Shown in pieces: positions 8,905-18,086 of a stretch of DNA of 46,225 nt. This DNA comes from Streptomyces sp. STR69 (GTDB lineage Bacteria; Actinomycetota; Actinomycetes; Streptomycetales; Streptomycetaceae). The position numbers and the translations under genes were made by a program. Location of the stretch: positions 288,807 to 335,031 of the forward strand of contig NZ_JALJRY010000009.1 of NCBI RefSeq assembly GCF_024519455.1, read 5' to 3'. The number at the start of each line of letters is the position of its first letter. Position 1 is the first letter of the stretch. The notes under the pieces are model-generated. The model saw nothing but the letters and a program-made list of their open reading frames with translations, was not told where the DNA came from and did no database searches.

Positions 8905-10217
8905 CAGCGGGCACCTCCGAGGGGCAACGTGGCGAGGACGCCGGGGAGTTGTTCGCGGTCGAGGCGGGCCAGGCCGGTGCGTGCCTGCCGGGCCGCCTGC
9001 TCCAACTCGCGCCGGGCGTCGGTCAGTTCCTGGTTGCTGCGGCCGGTGATCCGCAGGTGTCCGGTGAGTGCCACGTCCTGCCGCTCGCCGCGGGCCAGGG
9101 TCAGGCTGAAGGTCGTCGCCAGCGCGGGCACCGCCGTCAGTCGGGCCACGAGCTGTGCCAACGACGTGCCGGACTCGCCCAGTTGGGGCCAGCGGCGCAC
9201 CCAGTACGTGGTGTGCCGGCGGTTGTCGCAGCGCCAACTGCGGCTGGACTCCTCGGTCCGCCGCTGCGGTGCCTCGCTCCGCCCGGCCTGCGCGGTCACC
9301 ATCGGGTTGGCGCACGCGGAGGTGGCGATCGCTGCCGTCAGCTCCTCCTCGGTGAGGACGTTGGCGCGCAGACCGGCACCGGACAGCCGGCTCGACAGAT
9401 GCTCGGCCGACCGCACCAGGCACTTCTGCGCCCCGACCAGTCCGCCCCCGCGCGCGGCCACCGCCTCGGGGCACAGCTCGGGGTCGAGCTTCAACGCGAT
9501 CCAGGTGATCCGGACGGCGGGGGAGCCCGTCTGGGCCTGCAGCGGCGCGTAGTTGCTCACCACGACCGACTGCTGCGGCAGATGCAGCGCGGGCGCGGGC
9601 TGGGTGTGCACCACGATCTGCGCCGATTCGAGGCGGATGCCGTCGACTTCGAGGGTGTCCCGGACCAGCCCCACGGGCAGCGGTCTGCGTCCGCGCTCGG
9701 CACGCAACGCGCCCGCGTCCGACTCCACTTGGAGCACCGCGGTGAGGAAGTCGCCGTCGCCGATCATCCCGACCGGCCGCTGGTCGCGGTCGTCACCGCG
9801 GTGGTAGCTGTACGTCCGCAGGCTCGGGTCGCACTCCACGGCGGGCGCGAGACCGGCGTCCGTCCCCGACGGCACCGGGGTGTTCGCGGCTCGCCGGGTC
9901 CGGGCTCGGAGCGCGAGCAGTGTGCCGAGCCACTCCGGCAGGGAGCGACCCCGGCGTCGTACGACAGCGAGGACGACGAGCAGCGCGGCGAGGGCGAGCG
10001 CGGGCACGAGCGCCATCGGACCGACGAGCCAGCCGACCACCACGAGCGCGGCGGCGAGCTCCAGCAGCACCAGCCGCTGGGTCGTGAACGAACCCCCGCG
10101 CCCCGAACGCGACTTCAGATGAGGCGTGAAGGAACCGCGGTACGGACCCGAAACGCTCACGTGATCCGAGCCGGATCCTGATTGCGATCGCGACCGGTTC
10201 CGCGCTGCGGAAGCCAT
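8904..10217 (-). CDS. eccE: type VII secretion protein EccE
   Basis: The 437-aa protein starts at ATG 10217; a GTG one codon upstream (10220) is an alternative. The frame stays open further but would run into the divergent eccB. After a basic N-terminus (about residues 1-45) there are two closely spaced membrane segments (LVLLELAAALVVVGWLVG and MALVPALALAALLVVLAVV, about residues 50-88). A long soluble domain of the EccE type follows. In mycobacteria EccE is a peripheral membrane component of the ESX channel with EccB, EccC and EccD. The C-terminal end is rich in Arg/Gln/Leu (ITGRSNQELTDARRELEQ), consistent with helices. It is divergent from eccB across 205 bases and is the first gene of the minus-strand group. 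Confidence 0.85.
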   Translation of the reverse strand: MASAARNRSRSQSGSGSDHVSVSGPYRGSFTPHLKSRSGRGGSFTTQRLVLLELAAALVVVGWLVGPMALVPALALAALLVVLAVVRRRGRSLPEWLGTLLALRARTRRAANTPVPSGTDAGLAPAVECDPSLRTYSYHRGDDRDQRPVGMIGDGDFLTAVLQVESDAGALRAERGRRPLPVGLVRDTLEVDGIRLESAQIVVHTQPAPALHLPQQSVVVSNYAPLQAQTGSPAVRITWIALKLDPELCPEAVAARGGGLVGAQKCLVRSAEHLSSRLSGAGLRANVLTEEELTAAIATSACANPMVTAQAGRSEAPQRRTEESSRSWRCDNRRHTTYWVRRWPQLGESGTSLAQLVARLTAVPALATTFSLTLARGERQDVALTGHLRITGRSNQELTDARRELEQAARQARTGLARLDREQLPGVLATLPLGGAR

Positions 10218-10422
10218 CACTTCAAAACCCCCGAACTCTCCCGAAATTCCCTGCGCTCTGGTCCCGTCAGGGCCCGAGCACCCTACCCGTGACACAAGCA
10301 CACCCACGCAACAGGCATAGTAGGGGGCGGGTCTGACACCAGAGGTATCAGAGGCAATCGGGGGCAGGGGCCGTATCTCCACAGGTCCTCCACGGCTCCG
10401 CACGGGGAGAGAGCGGACACAG
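10218..10422. promoter_or_regulatory. divergent eccE / eccB promoter region
   Basis: On the minus strand TACTAT at 10322-10317 is a good -10 hexamer, giving an eccE leader of about 95 bases; its -35 is poor. On the plus strand GTGACA at 10289 is followed only 21 bases later by CATAGT, too far apart for a standard promoter. The region plausibly drives both arms of the ESX locus, but the exact sites are uncertain. Confidence 0.35.
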
Positions 10423-11955
10423 ATGGCATCACGGCGCGACGAACTCAACGCCTACACCTTCGCGAAGCGCCGCACGCTCGCGTCCTTCCTGCAGCCGTCC
10501 CCGACGGGCTCGGAAGAAGGCGCGCCGAAACCACTGGGCGCACTGGTGCCCGGCGTCGTCGTCGGAGTGGTGATCCTCGCGGTGTTCGGCGGTATCGGCA
10601 TGTTCAAGCCGACGGCGCCGCAGGGCTGGGCCGACGTCGAGTCGCACGTCATCGTCGCGAGCAAGTCGACCACCCGGTACGTGGTGCTGACCACCGGCAA
10701 GAACAAGCAGAAGCAGCTGCACCCGGTCCTCAACATGGCCTCCGCGAAACTCCTCCTGGATCCGAACAAGTCCAGCGTCATCACCGTCGACGAGAACGTC
10801 CTCGACAACGGCAGGCTCCCGCACGGCGCCACCATCGGCATCCCCTACGCCCCCGACCGCCTTCCCTCCTCCGGCGAGGCCGAGGCGGCCAAGCGCTGGG
10901 CCGTGTGCGAGCGCCCCAGCGCCGGCGGACGCGCCATCCAGAAGGCGACGTTCGTCCTCGCGAAGAAGGAGTGGCCGAAGACGGAGGGCACCGGCAAGCT
11001 CTCCGGCGGCGACCTGATGTACGTCGTGGCTCCGGACGGCAGGACGCAGTACGTGGTCGACGCGCACGGCACCGCCTACGAGATCGCCGACCCCTCGGAC
11101 ACCGAACTCCTCAAGGCCCTCGACACCCGCAGCCGCGCCCCGCAACGCGTCTCCCAGGAATGGCTCGACACCCTCCACAAGGGTGACGAGATCTCCATCC
11201 CGAAGATCACCGGCGGCACCCCGGGCACGAAGGCAAACGCCTCCTCCCTCCTGGGGGACTACGACAAGGTCGGCGAGGTCATCAAGGCCTACGCCGGCCA
11301 GGTCATGCAGTACTACGTGGTGCTGCCCGGCAAGGTGGCCCGGATCTCCGAGTTCACCGCCACGCTCCTGCTCAACAGCGGAGACCTGGTCGACGTGGGG
11401 CAGGCGGGCGAGGCCCGGCAGGTCAGCCCCGGCGCGGTCGCCGACAGCACCGCCTTCGACGCGGACAAGAACTGGCCGACTTACAAACCGAAGACGGTCA
11501 ACGACGGCACCAGCGCCACCAGCGGTCCCAACACCGTCTGCAACGTGCTGCGTTCGGTCGGCGCCGACAACAGGACGACGCTCTCCACCTGGGTCGGCAC
11601 CGACTATCCGGCGCAGCTGCCCACCGGCTCCTCCAGCGCGTACGTCACCGCCGGTTCCGGCCAGCTCTTCCGCCAGGTCAAGGGCACCGAGGCGAAGGCG
11701 GGCCCGGTCTTCCTGGTCACCGACACGGGCCTGCGCTACGCCCTGCAGTCCAACAGCGACAGCGCCACCGACGACAGCGGCATCGGCACCACCGCCGCGC
11801 AGCGCAAGCAGGAACTGAGCGAGGCCGAGATCGCGCAGACCCGCCTCGGCTACGAGAAGGTCACCCCCACCCCCGTCCCCGCCGAGTGGTCGACGTTCCT
11901 GCCGATGGGCCCCCGCCTGTCGGAGGCGGCGGCACGGCAGCCGCAGGGTTCGTAG
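10423..11955 (+). CDS. eccB: type VII secretion protein EccB
   Basis: The 510-aa protein starts at ATG; GGGGAGAG lies about 15 bases upstream. It has a short cytosolic N-terminus with the EccB-type opening MASRRDELNAYTFAKRR, one membrane segment at about residues 39-61, and a large extracytoplasmic domain. Family features include KNKQKQLHPVLNMASAKLLL, the region after DRLPSSGEAEAAKRWAVCERP, and a conserved Cys pair region (VCER, NTVCNVL). EccB anchors the ESX complex on the outer face of the membrane and interacts with the mycosin. The mycosin gene follows after 35 bases, so the two are probably co-transcribed. Confidence 0.93.
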   Translation: MASRRDELNAYTFAKRRTLASFLQPSPTGSEEGAPKPLGALVPGVVVGVVILAVFGGIGMFKPTAPQGWADVESHVIVASKSTTRYVVLTTGKNKQKQLHPVLNMASAKLLLDPNKSSVITVDENVLDNGRLPHGATIGIPYAPDRLPSSGEAEAAKRWAVCERPSAGGRAIQKATFVLAKKEWPKTEGTGKLSGGDLMYVVAPDGRTQYVVDAHGTAYEIADPSDTELLKALDTRSRAPQRVSQEWLDTLHKGDEISIPKITGGTPGTKANASSLLGDYDKVGEVIKAYAGQVMQYYVVLPGKVARISEFTATLLLNSGDLVDVGQAGEARQVSPGAVADSTAFDADKNWPTYKPKTVNDGTSATSGPNTVCNVLRSVGADNRTTLSTWVGTDYPAQLPTGSSSAYVTAGSGQLFRQVKGTEAKAGPVFLVTDTGLRYALQSNSDSATDDSGIGTTAAQRKQELSEAEIAQTRLGYEKVTPTPVPAEWSTFLPMGPRLSEAAARQPQGS

Positions 11956-11990
11956 GCACGACGGGGGAAGGGTTCGGAAGGGTTCAACTC

Positions 11991-13247
11991 ATGCTGATCG
12001 CGCGGATGTTGAAGGCAACGGTGGCGGCCTCGATGGTGGCCGTACCCCTGTCGATGTCGCCGTTGTCGGTGACTCCGGTGTGGGCGGACGACGGCCAGTG
12101 CACATTCCCGTCGAAGGACTACACGGGCCGCCCGTGGGCCCTGCAGCGCGTCAATCTCGACGAGTTGTGGGCGGAGTCCACCGGCAAGGGCGTCAAGGTG
12201 GCCGTGATCGACACGGGCGTCGACGTCAAGAACAAGCAGCTGAAGTCGGCCGTCGACGCGTCCAAGGGCGAGAACCTGCTGCCCCCCAAGAACTCCAAGG
12301 GCGAGGCGATCGACCGCGGCAACAGCCAGGGCACCACCGACACGGTCGGCCACGGCACCCGGGTGGCCGGCATCATCGCGGCCCGCCCCGCCAAGGGCAC
12401 CGGCTTCGTGGGCCTGGCCCCCGACGCGACGATCATCCCGATCAAGCAGAACGACGCGGAGGGCGACGGCACGGCCGCCACCCTCGCGACGGCGATCCGC
12501 GACGCGGTGGCCAAGGGCGCCGGCGTCATCAACATCTCCCAGGACACGGCGAACGCCGTGGCCCCCGACGACCGGCTCCGCCAGGCCGTGGACGACGCCC
12601 TCGGCAAGGGCGTCGTGGTCGTCGCCTCGGCCGGCAACGACGGCCTCGGCGGCAACGTCAAGGTCACCTACCCGGCCTCCTACGACGGCGTCCTCGCCGT
12701 CGCGGCCTCCGACCGCAACAACGAACGCGCCTCCTTCTCCCAGTCCGGCGAGTTCGTCGGCGTGGCCGCGCCCGGCGTCGACATGATCTCCACGGTGCCG
12801 GGCGGCGGCCACTGCTCCGACAACGGTACGAGTTTCTCGGCGCCCTATGTCGCGGGCGTGGCAGCCCTGTTGAAGGCCAAGTACCCGCACTGGACGGCAC
12901 GGCAGATCGTCGCCCAGATCGAACAGACCGCGGAACGCTCGATCTCCGGCCGAGACCGCCTGGTCGGCTGGGGCGTCGTCGACCCGGTCAAGGCCCTCAC
13001 GGACGTGGACCCCGAACACCCCGTCGAATCCCCGGCCCCCGAGGGCGGAGTCTCCAAGGCCGAGGCTCCGTCGGTGACCCCGCTGCGCTTCGGCGAGACG
13101 GCGGACGAACGGAACACGCGGCTCGGGACGTACGTGGTCGTGGGGGGCCTGCTGGCGGTGGCGGGGCTTGGGGGGACTGCGGTGGCGGTGCGGGATGCTC
13201 GGAGGCGGCGGGGGCGGGTTGCTGGTGGTGGCGGGGCGGGGGGTTGA
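11991..13247 (+). CDS. mycP: mycosin (MycP-type subtilisin-like protease), first copy
   Basis: The 418-aa protein starts at ATG 11991 with GGAAGGG at 11976-11982; the frame is open further upstream into eccB. There is a signal peptide at residues 1-32 (MLIARMLKATVAASMVAVPL onward, ending near VWADD). The peptidase S8 triad is complete: D74 in AVIDTGV, H121 in GHGTRVAG, S281 in NGTSFSAPYVAG. Near the C-terminus is one membrane segment (TYVVVGGLLAVAGLGGTAVAV) followed by a basic tail, so it is an extracytoplasmic protease anchored in the membrane. Mycosins process some ESX substrates and stabilise the complex. The stop overlaps the next start as TGATG. Confidence 0.93.
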   Translation: MLIARMLKATVAASMVAVPLSMSPLSVTPVWADDGQCTFPSKDYTGRPWALQRVNLDELWAESTGKGVKVAVIDTGVDVKNKQLKSAVDASKGENLLPPKNSKGEAIDRGNSQGTTDTVGHGTRVAGIIAARPAKGTGFVGLAPDATIIPIKQNDAEGDGTAATLATAIRDAVAKGAGVINISQDTANAVAPDDRLRQAVDDALGKGVVVVASAGNDGLGGNVKVTYPASYDGVLAVAASDRNNERASFSQSGEFVGVAAPGVDMISTVPGGGHCSDNGTSFSAPYVAGVAALLKAKYPHWTARQIVAQIEQTAERSISGRDRLVGWGVVDPVKALTDVDPEHPVESPAPEGGVSKAEAPSVTPLRFGETADERNTRLGTYVVVGGLLAVAGLGGTAVAVRDARRRRGRVAGGGGAGG

Positions 13248-13855
13248 TGGACACGCTCAACAAGATGAACGTCGCCGTCCTCGTCCTCGCGGCCGTCCTC
13301 GTGGCCATGGCCTGCGTGAAGGCCGACCGGATTCGCGCCTGGCGGGCGGGCATCAACCCCTCGGCCCCCGAAGTCCCCGACGGCAGCTTCGTCCTGGCCC
13401 GTGTCGTCCTCCTCACCATGGCGGGCTTCGGCGTCTACACGGCGATACAGGGCTTCGGTGTCTCCGACGACCTGTCGTGGAGCGGGGGCGAGTTGACCAG
13501 CGCGGTGCGGGGAGCGACGGACGACCTGAACGGTTTTCCGTACCAGGTCGACCAGTCGGACACCCCTCTCTACTTCGACGACTTCGCGTCCCTGATCGAG
13601 GACAAGGCCACCGAGAACGGCGGCAGCGACGCCCCGAAAACGGGAGTGACCGCAGACCCCTCCGACACTGACACACCCGCCGAAGCCCACCTCACGATCA
13701 CGGCGACCGGCACGGACAAGACCTTCTGCGCTCACGTGCTCCGCACTCGCTCGAAGAAGGACGACTACATTCCGCCCGGCGCCGCGGGCGGCGACGGGAC
13801 GTTGGTCTTCTCGGGTTACCGGTTGAAGGTGACTTCGCGGGAGGGGGCGTGCTGA
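13247..13855 (+). CDS. small two-helix membrane protein of the ESX locus
   Basis: The 202-aa protein has an ATG at 13247 that overlaps the mycosin stop (TGATG), indicating translational coupling. Two membrane segments are visible: NVAVLVLAAVLVAMACV near residues 8-24 and FVLARVVLLTMAGFGVYTAI near residues 46-65. An acidic extracytoplasmic domain follows, with a Thr/Asp/Pro-rich linker and two Cys residues near the end (TFCAHVL and the final C), possibly a disulfide. I do not recognise the family. Its position directly behind the mycosin suggests a membrane accessory of the ESX system. Confidence 0.82.
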   Translation: MDTLNKMNVAVLVLAAVLVAMACVKADRIRAWRAGINPSAPEVPDGSFVLARVVLLTMAGFGVYTAIQGFGVSDDLSWSGGELTSAVRGATDDLNGFPYQVDQSDTPLYFDDFASLIEDKATENGGSDAPKTGVTADPSDTDTPAEAHLTITATGTDKTFCAHVLRTRSKKDDYIPPGAAGGDGTLVFSGYRLKVTSREGAC

Positions 13856-13902
13856 TGTCCCCTGCCGGTCCTCATTTCATGTCACATTCCGAGGCGAGGG
13901 CT

Positions 13903-14148
13903 TCAGCCCGGGCATGCGCCGGACTTGGCGACGGCTCCGGTCTTCGAACAGACCAACTGCCCGTTGTCAGCGCTCGCTTCGTTCGGATCGACTGCAAGCG
14001 CGGACGTGGCCACGTCCCTGGCGGAAACATCGGCCGCTCGTTTCTCCACGCTGATCTTCTGCCCGGGCGGCAGTACGGGTTCCAGCGCGGCGACTGCAAG
14101 GAATTCCTCAGGACGGTGGAGCCGGCGGACGAGACTCCCGCCTAGCAT
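13903..14148 (-). pseudogene. possible remnant of a small secreted-type gene (strand uncertain)
   Basis: About 81 codons on the minus strand, with GC-rich third positions over the last 70. They encode LPPGQKISVEKRAADVSA, then NGQLVCSKTGAVAKSGAC before the stop. There is no ribosome site before the ATG at 14148 and no signal peptide, so it reads like the C-terminal piece of a lost gene. On the opposite strand a 96-codon frame from an ATG at 13855 (overlapping the previous stop as TGATG) runs to 14145, with weaker codon bias. Only one can be real and I slightly favour the minus strand. No function can be given. Confidence 0.3.
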
Positions 14149-14156
14149 CGGATTGG

Positions 14157-14875
14157 TCAGGTGGTTGCCCATACCTGTGCGGGAATCCGGTCGAGCACAT
14201 CGCACAGGTAGTCCAGTCGCTCTTCGACGTCCTGCGGGGACAGCGTGCCTGTGTACCACGTGAACAGTTCGTCATCGCGTAGCCGAAGTGGGGACTTCTG
14301 GGCGCGCGGGTCCGAGAGCAGGAAGGCCTGCAGGGGATCGCTCAGGATGCCATGAGGGAAATCCTCGCTGTCGGTGACGATCCGGAAATTCTCGTCGAAT
14401 TCCGGTGCACCCAGCAGCATTCTGGGTCGACGGCCGAGCACCCCATCCAGTTTGCTCGGCCGACCGATCTACAGGAACGGTCCGGAACTGGGCGCCGAGA
14501 CCAGGAAAATCGACTCGATCGTCAGCTTCTTGGACTCCCGACGCCGCTGCTGCCCGACAGGGGATTGGAGTAGCGGTACTCGAAGCACATGAACGAACGG
14601 CCGCGGAACTCTCCGGTGACGTAGTGCCAGGAGCTCAGATTGGAGCCGCTGCCGGGCATGGGCCCCACACCGCAGTACTCGGTGGCCCGCCCTCGCGCAC
14701 GTTGTTCGTACGTCCACCCGCGCTCCGCGGCGACCCGCGAGAGGTCCGCCCACCCCTGCCTGATCCGCTTGTCCTCCTTGCCACTGCGCACGAACGCCCG
14801 GATGACGAGGGTGAACATCCCCACCACGAAAGCGAAGAGGAACACCTTCAGCAGAATCCCTACCGCCGTCTCCAT
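14157..14875 (-). pseudogene. disrupted membrane-anchored protein gene (frameshift plus nonsense)
   Basis: Three pieces in series look like one protein of about 240 residues. The first (14875-14522) begins METAVGILLKVFLFAFVVGM, a single membrane segment, then a soluble domain ending CFEYRYSNPLSGSSG. Near 14530-14545 the coding frame must shift to continue as RESKKLTIESIFLVSAP. That frame meets a TAG at 14471-14469, where a C-to-T change of a CAG codon would explain it, then continues as IGRPSKLDGVLGRRPRMLLG, EFDENFRIVTDSEDF and a C-terminal DLPA-like tail to the stop at 14157. The pieces share strand, order and character. Either the gene is decayed or the sequence has errors; two independent lesions favour decay. 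Confidence 0.7.
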
Positions 14876-15042
14876 GCCTCCAGATTATTGCGGACGCCGA
14901 GTGGGGTCGGGAGTTGCCCCCTGACACTCCATGGCCAACCTGGCGTACCGCTGGGCACATTGGCCGGCGAACCGGACTCGGACCACGCAGGCTGTCTGTC
15001 ATGTGTGGTCGGTGCGCGACCGCGTAGACAATGCCCGCGGTC

Positions 15043-15777
15043 TCACCGGTGAGTTCCCGTTTCTTCGCTGTGTGTCGATGCCGGAACCTTGGATGGAAGT
15101 GCCGCCTGCGAAGCGCAGTCGAGTTGCTTCGCCATGGCTCCAGAGAGGGAGTTGAGTACGGTCATCAAGTCTCGGCCGGTTGCTTTTGCGGAGATCTGGC
15201 CCGGCGTGCTGGTGAGACTTGCCCTGATGTAAGGAGTGGCGTCGCTTGCCTTCGCGGGATCTTGGGTAGGACATTTGAAGTAGAGCAGCGCGCTGCTGGT
15301 GCCGCCGGTCTGGGCATAGACGCCGATGGAGTAGAAGGTATTCTCGGATTCCCCACTCGAGCCTGAAGTATTCGTTTTCGAGGCATACTTGGAAGCCGAG
15401 AAATCAATGTCGATCAGTGGGTGGCCGCTCTTGTCCCCAGCCTTGAAGACGACGCATTGATTGCGCTGTGTTTGGTCTTTGTGGACGGTGCTCGCGGAGT
15501 ATTTCAGGGAGAACTTGTTGGGCTTCCCAGAGTCGTCGCTACCCGGCATTTCTGCGAACTTCGTCGTGTCGCCTATGCGTTGTAGAGCTTTGGCCGCCGA
15601 TGTATCGAAAGCGGAAGCACAGACCTGGGAGGCGGTCAGTTCGACCTCATCGGTACCTTTGTCCCCTCCGTCACATGCGGAGATCCCGAGGGCCACCACA
15701 ATGGCGCCCAGCACCGAACGCGATACGGTGCGTGCGCGCGTCCTGTCTTGCATCGGTTCGCGTGTCTGTCGTCGCAC
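15043..15777 (-). CDS. lipoprotein, last gene of the DUF6571-type cassette
   Basis: The 244-aa protein starts at GTG 15777, preceded by AAGGA; an in-frame ATG at 15753 is possible. It has an Arg-rich N-region, a hydrophobic stretch SVLGAIVVALGISAC and a lipobox Cys at residue 35, so it should be exported and lipid-anchored. The mature part is Ser/Thr/Lys-rich with several Cys (VCASAF, NQCVVF, LYFKCP, LDCAS). There is no enzyme motif. The start lies 3 bases after the stop of the 766-aa gene, so it is co-expressed with a probable type VII substrate. A role in immunity, folding or capture at the cell surface is possible but only inferred. Confidence 0.85.
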   Translation of the reverse strand: MRRQTREPMQDRTRARTVSRSVLGAIVVALGISACDGGDKGTDEVELTASQVCASAFDTSAAKALQRIGDTTKFAEMPGSDDSGKPNKFSLKYSASTVHKDQTQRNQCVVFKAGDKSGHPLIDIDFSASKYASKTNTSGSSGESENTFYSIGVYAQTGGTSSALLYFKCPTQDPAKASDATPYIRASLTSTPGQISAKATGRDLMTVLNSLSGAMAKQLDCASQAALPSKVPASTHSEETGTHR

Positions 15778-15780
15778 AGG

Positions 15781-18081
15781 TCAGTCCTTGTATGGAGCTC
15801 GGCCACGGTAGTCGTTCTCGGCTGATCCGGTCCCGTAGTACGCGCTGTTGATGTCTTGGTCCCAGTTCTGGTTGTCGGTTATGTCTTTTGCTTTGGGGTT
15901 GTCGTCAATGTATGAGCCGTACGCGCTTCCCAGCTCGTTGATGCCCTTTCCGTAAAATGCGCTGCTCGTCAGCTGGGACCGTTCCGCAGGATCCTGTTCG
16001 GCATCGTCCACCCCTTTGTCGATCTGCTGGCCGATGAAGGTGTTGATCGCTTCACCGACGGTGTCGGCGGCAATGGGCGCGATGACCACGGCTGCAGCGG
16101 TTGTCCCGGGGAGCGGGATGGCGCCGATGCCGACCCCGACGGTTGTCCCGACCCCGAGTTTGATCCAGTCGGAAGATCGCCCCAGAGACTTGTTGGCCTC
16201 GTCAGAGGCCTCTCCATAGTCCGTTGAGGCCTGCTCCACACGGGAGTTGTCGAGGATGCCCCGGGCCTGAGCCCCTGCCATCAGCGCATCATGCGCGTGA
16301 CCGATATTGGCGTCAGTGGTCGGCGGATACTTGTCGAGAGCGCTGAGTGTGTAGAGGTGCTGTGCTGCGGTGACGGCGCGGTGCGAGTTCTCGTCCTGGC
16401 CGAGCACACTCAGGAAATTGATTGCGCCTTCGTTGGTGAAGTTCGCGCGGCCTTGGTAGGCGGCGGGGAAGGAACCCTCGTCCAACTGGTGCCCCCCGAC
16501 GCCGGACAGGTTGTAGTCGATGTCGTCGATGTAGGCGCCGGCCATCTTGCCCAGGCTGTCCGCCAACTCTGGCTGGCCATGCAGCAGTTTGGGACCACCC
16601 TCGCCGCCGTAGAGGTACGCGACCTCCTCCATTACGGCTGCGGTGGCGGGAGTGCGGTGATCACCGCCGGCCTTGATGTCCGCGGCGCTCGCGTCGAAGG
16701 AGTACCCGGTCGTGGCGGCTTCCAGGGCGTGGCCGAGGGAGTCGCGTCCGGCAACGTATCCGTCTTTGCCTTCCAGCGTTACATCGGAAGCCCAGACCCG
16801 TTCTTGGGTGAGGTACTTGAGGTGCTCGTTGACTTCCGAACCTTCGTTGACCACGTCCCTGTTGATGGCGTCGTCCGTGACATCAGGCCGGGCGAAGAAC
16901 TGCTCCGACGCTCCCGGATTGTGTCCCAGAGCCTCCAGGAAACCGGTCACCGGATCGCGTCCGCGGTCGTTCTTGTAGCCCCAGTAGTTGAGGTCTCCCT
17001 GGTTGGCGTTGTTGACCCAGAGGCTGATGCCTTCGCCGTTGACCTGTTTGTCATAGGCGAGGAGCTTGTCGCCGTAGTCGTTGAGGAACTGGTCGTCGTA
17101 GTCGCCGAAGCGCATGAGATTGCTCATGACGGCATAGCCGGTCGGATTGCTCGCGTCGTCGATGCCGAGCTGGTCCGGGCCGAGCTTGGTCATCTGGCTC
17201 TCCCAGCTCTGCATCTTGTCGCTGTCGGAGAGGGTGGCGCGGCCGATGGTGATGCCCAGGTTCTTCTGGAGCTGCTTGGCCTGCTCGCCGCGTGCGGGGT
17301 CGTACCCGCCCTGGTAGGGGTCGGCGACGCCGGCATAGAAGGTGAGGAGCTTCTTGGGGCCCACCTGCTCGGCGAACTCCTCGGCGAAGAGAGGGTCGTT
17401 CTTGTACTTGACCAGGGTGGCGTTGAGGCTCGCGAGTTCCGTGTTCGTCACGTCGTGGGGGTTCTTGGCGAGGATCTTGGCCATCGCGTCGGCGTCGGCG
17501 ATGGCCTTGGCCGCGGCGTCCCGGTTCTCGTAACTGGCGTCGGAGAAGCCGTACTTGGCTTGATCGACGATGAGGCGCAGCGCCTTGGCCGCGGTGGAGT
17601 CGCTCTCGGCGGCCTTGGTGAGGATGCGTTGGATCTCGTCGCGCAGGGCGTCGACTTCGTGCTGGTCGACGGCGTCGGACCGGCCGCTGGGATCGGAAGC
17701 CCAGTCGGGGCGGGTGGTCCGGGTGACGACGAAAGTGCCTTGGCCGGTGTCCAGTACCGTCAGGCTCTTCTTCTGACCGCCCGCGACGGCTTCGTTCAAC
17801 TGGTCGCGGTAGCCGACGAGTTCGCCCCGGGTGTCACTGAGGATGTTGGCGACGGTGTCCGCCTGGGTGTGGGCGTCCGCGAACTCCCCTGCCGTCTTGT
17901 CGATGAACTCACGGGTGACAGTGGCGTTGACGCCGGCCCAATCCGCCTTGTCGGCCTTGCCCTTGAGGTTCCTGTCGGCGTCGGTGGCGAGCGTCTTGAG
18001 CTTCTTCGTCATGTTCTGCCAGTCGGTGATCGCCTCGTCGAGCTGGTGGAAGTTGCCGTAGCGGAGCGCGTCGAGATCCAT
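15781..18081 (-). CDS. large WXG-like/DUF6571-type protein, probable type VII secretion substrate
   Basis: The 766-aa protein starts at ATG 18081, five bases after the stop of the partner gene. The first ~110 residues are alpha-helical with a W48-A49-G50 turn, as in WXG100/LXG-type domains. The middle contains features I associate with DUF6571 proteins (YDDQFLNDYGDKLLAYDKQ, RDPVTGFLEALGHNPGASEQFF, YLTQERVW). Near residue 650 a Gly/Ala-rich hydrophobic stretch (VGVGIGAIPLPGTTAAAVVI) could insert in a membrane. The tail is polar and Tyr/Asp-rich. There is no classical signal peptide, which fits ESX export. No known toxin domain is visible. It sits between a small helical partner and a lipoprotein. 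Confidence 0.8.
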   Translation of the reverse strand: MDLDALRYGNFHQLDEAITDWQNMTKKLKTLATDADRNLKGKADKADWAGVNATVTREFIDKTAGEFADAHTQADTVANILSDTRGELVGYRDQLNEAVAGGQKKSLTVLDTGQGTFVVTRTTRPDWASDPSGRSDAVDQHEVDALRDEIQRILTKAAESDSTAAKALRLIVDQAKYGFSDASYENRDAAAKAIADADAMAKILAKNPHDVTNTELASLNATLVKYKNDPLFAEEFAEQVGPKKLLTFYAGVADPYQGGYDPARGEQAKQLQKNLGITIGRATLSDSDKMQSWESQMTKLGPDQLGIDDASNPTGYAVMSNLMRFGDYDDQFLNDYGDKLLAYDKQVNGEGISLWVNNANQGDLNYWGYKNDRGRDPVTGFLEALGHNPGASEQFFARPDVTDDAINRDVVNEGSEVNEHLKYLTQERVWASDVTLEGKDGYVAGRDSLGHALEAATTGYSFDASAADIKAGGDHRTPATAAVMEEVAYLYGGEGGPKLLHGQPELADSLGKMAGAYIDDIDYNLSGVGGHQLDEGSFPAAYQGRANFTNEGAINFLSVLGQDENSHRAVTAAQHLYTLSALDKYPPTTDANIGHAHDALMAGAQARGILDNSRVEQASTDYGEASDEANKSLGRSSDWIKLGVGTTVGVGIGAIPLPGTTAAAVVIAPIAADTVGEAINTFIGQQIDKGVDDAEQDPAERSQLTSSAFYGKGINELGSAYGSYIDDNPKAKDITDNQNWDQDINSAYYGTGSAENDYRGRAPYKD

Positions 18082-18086
18082 CGGGT

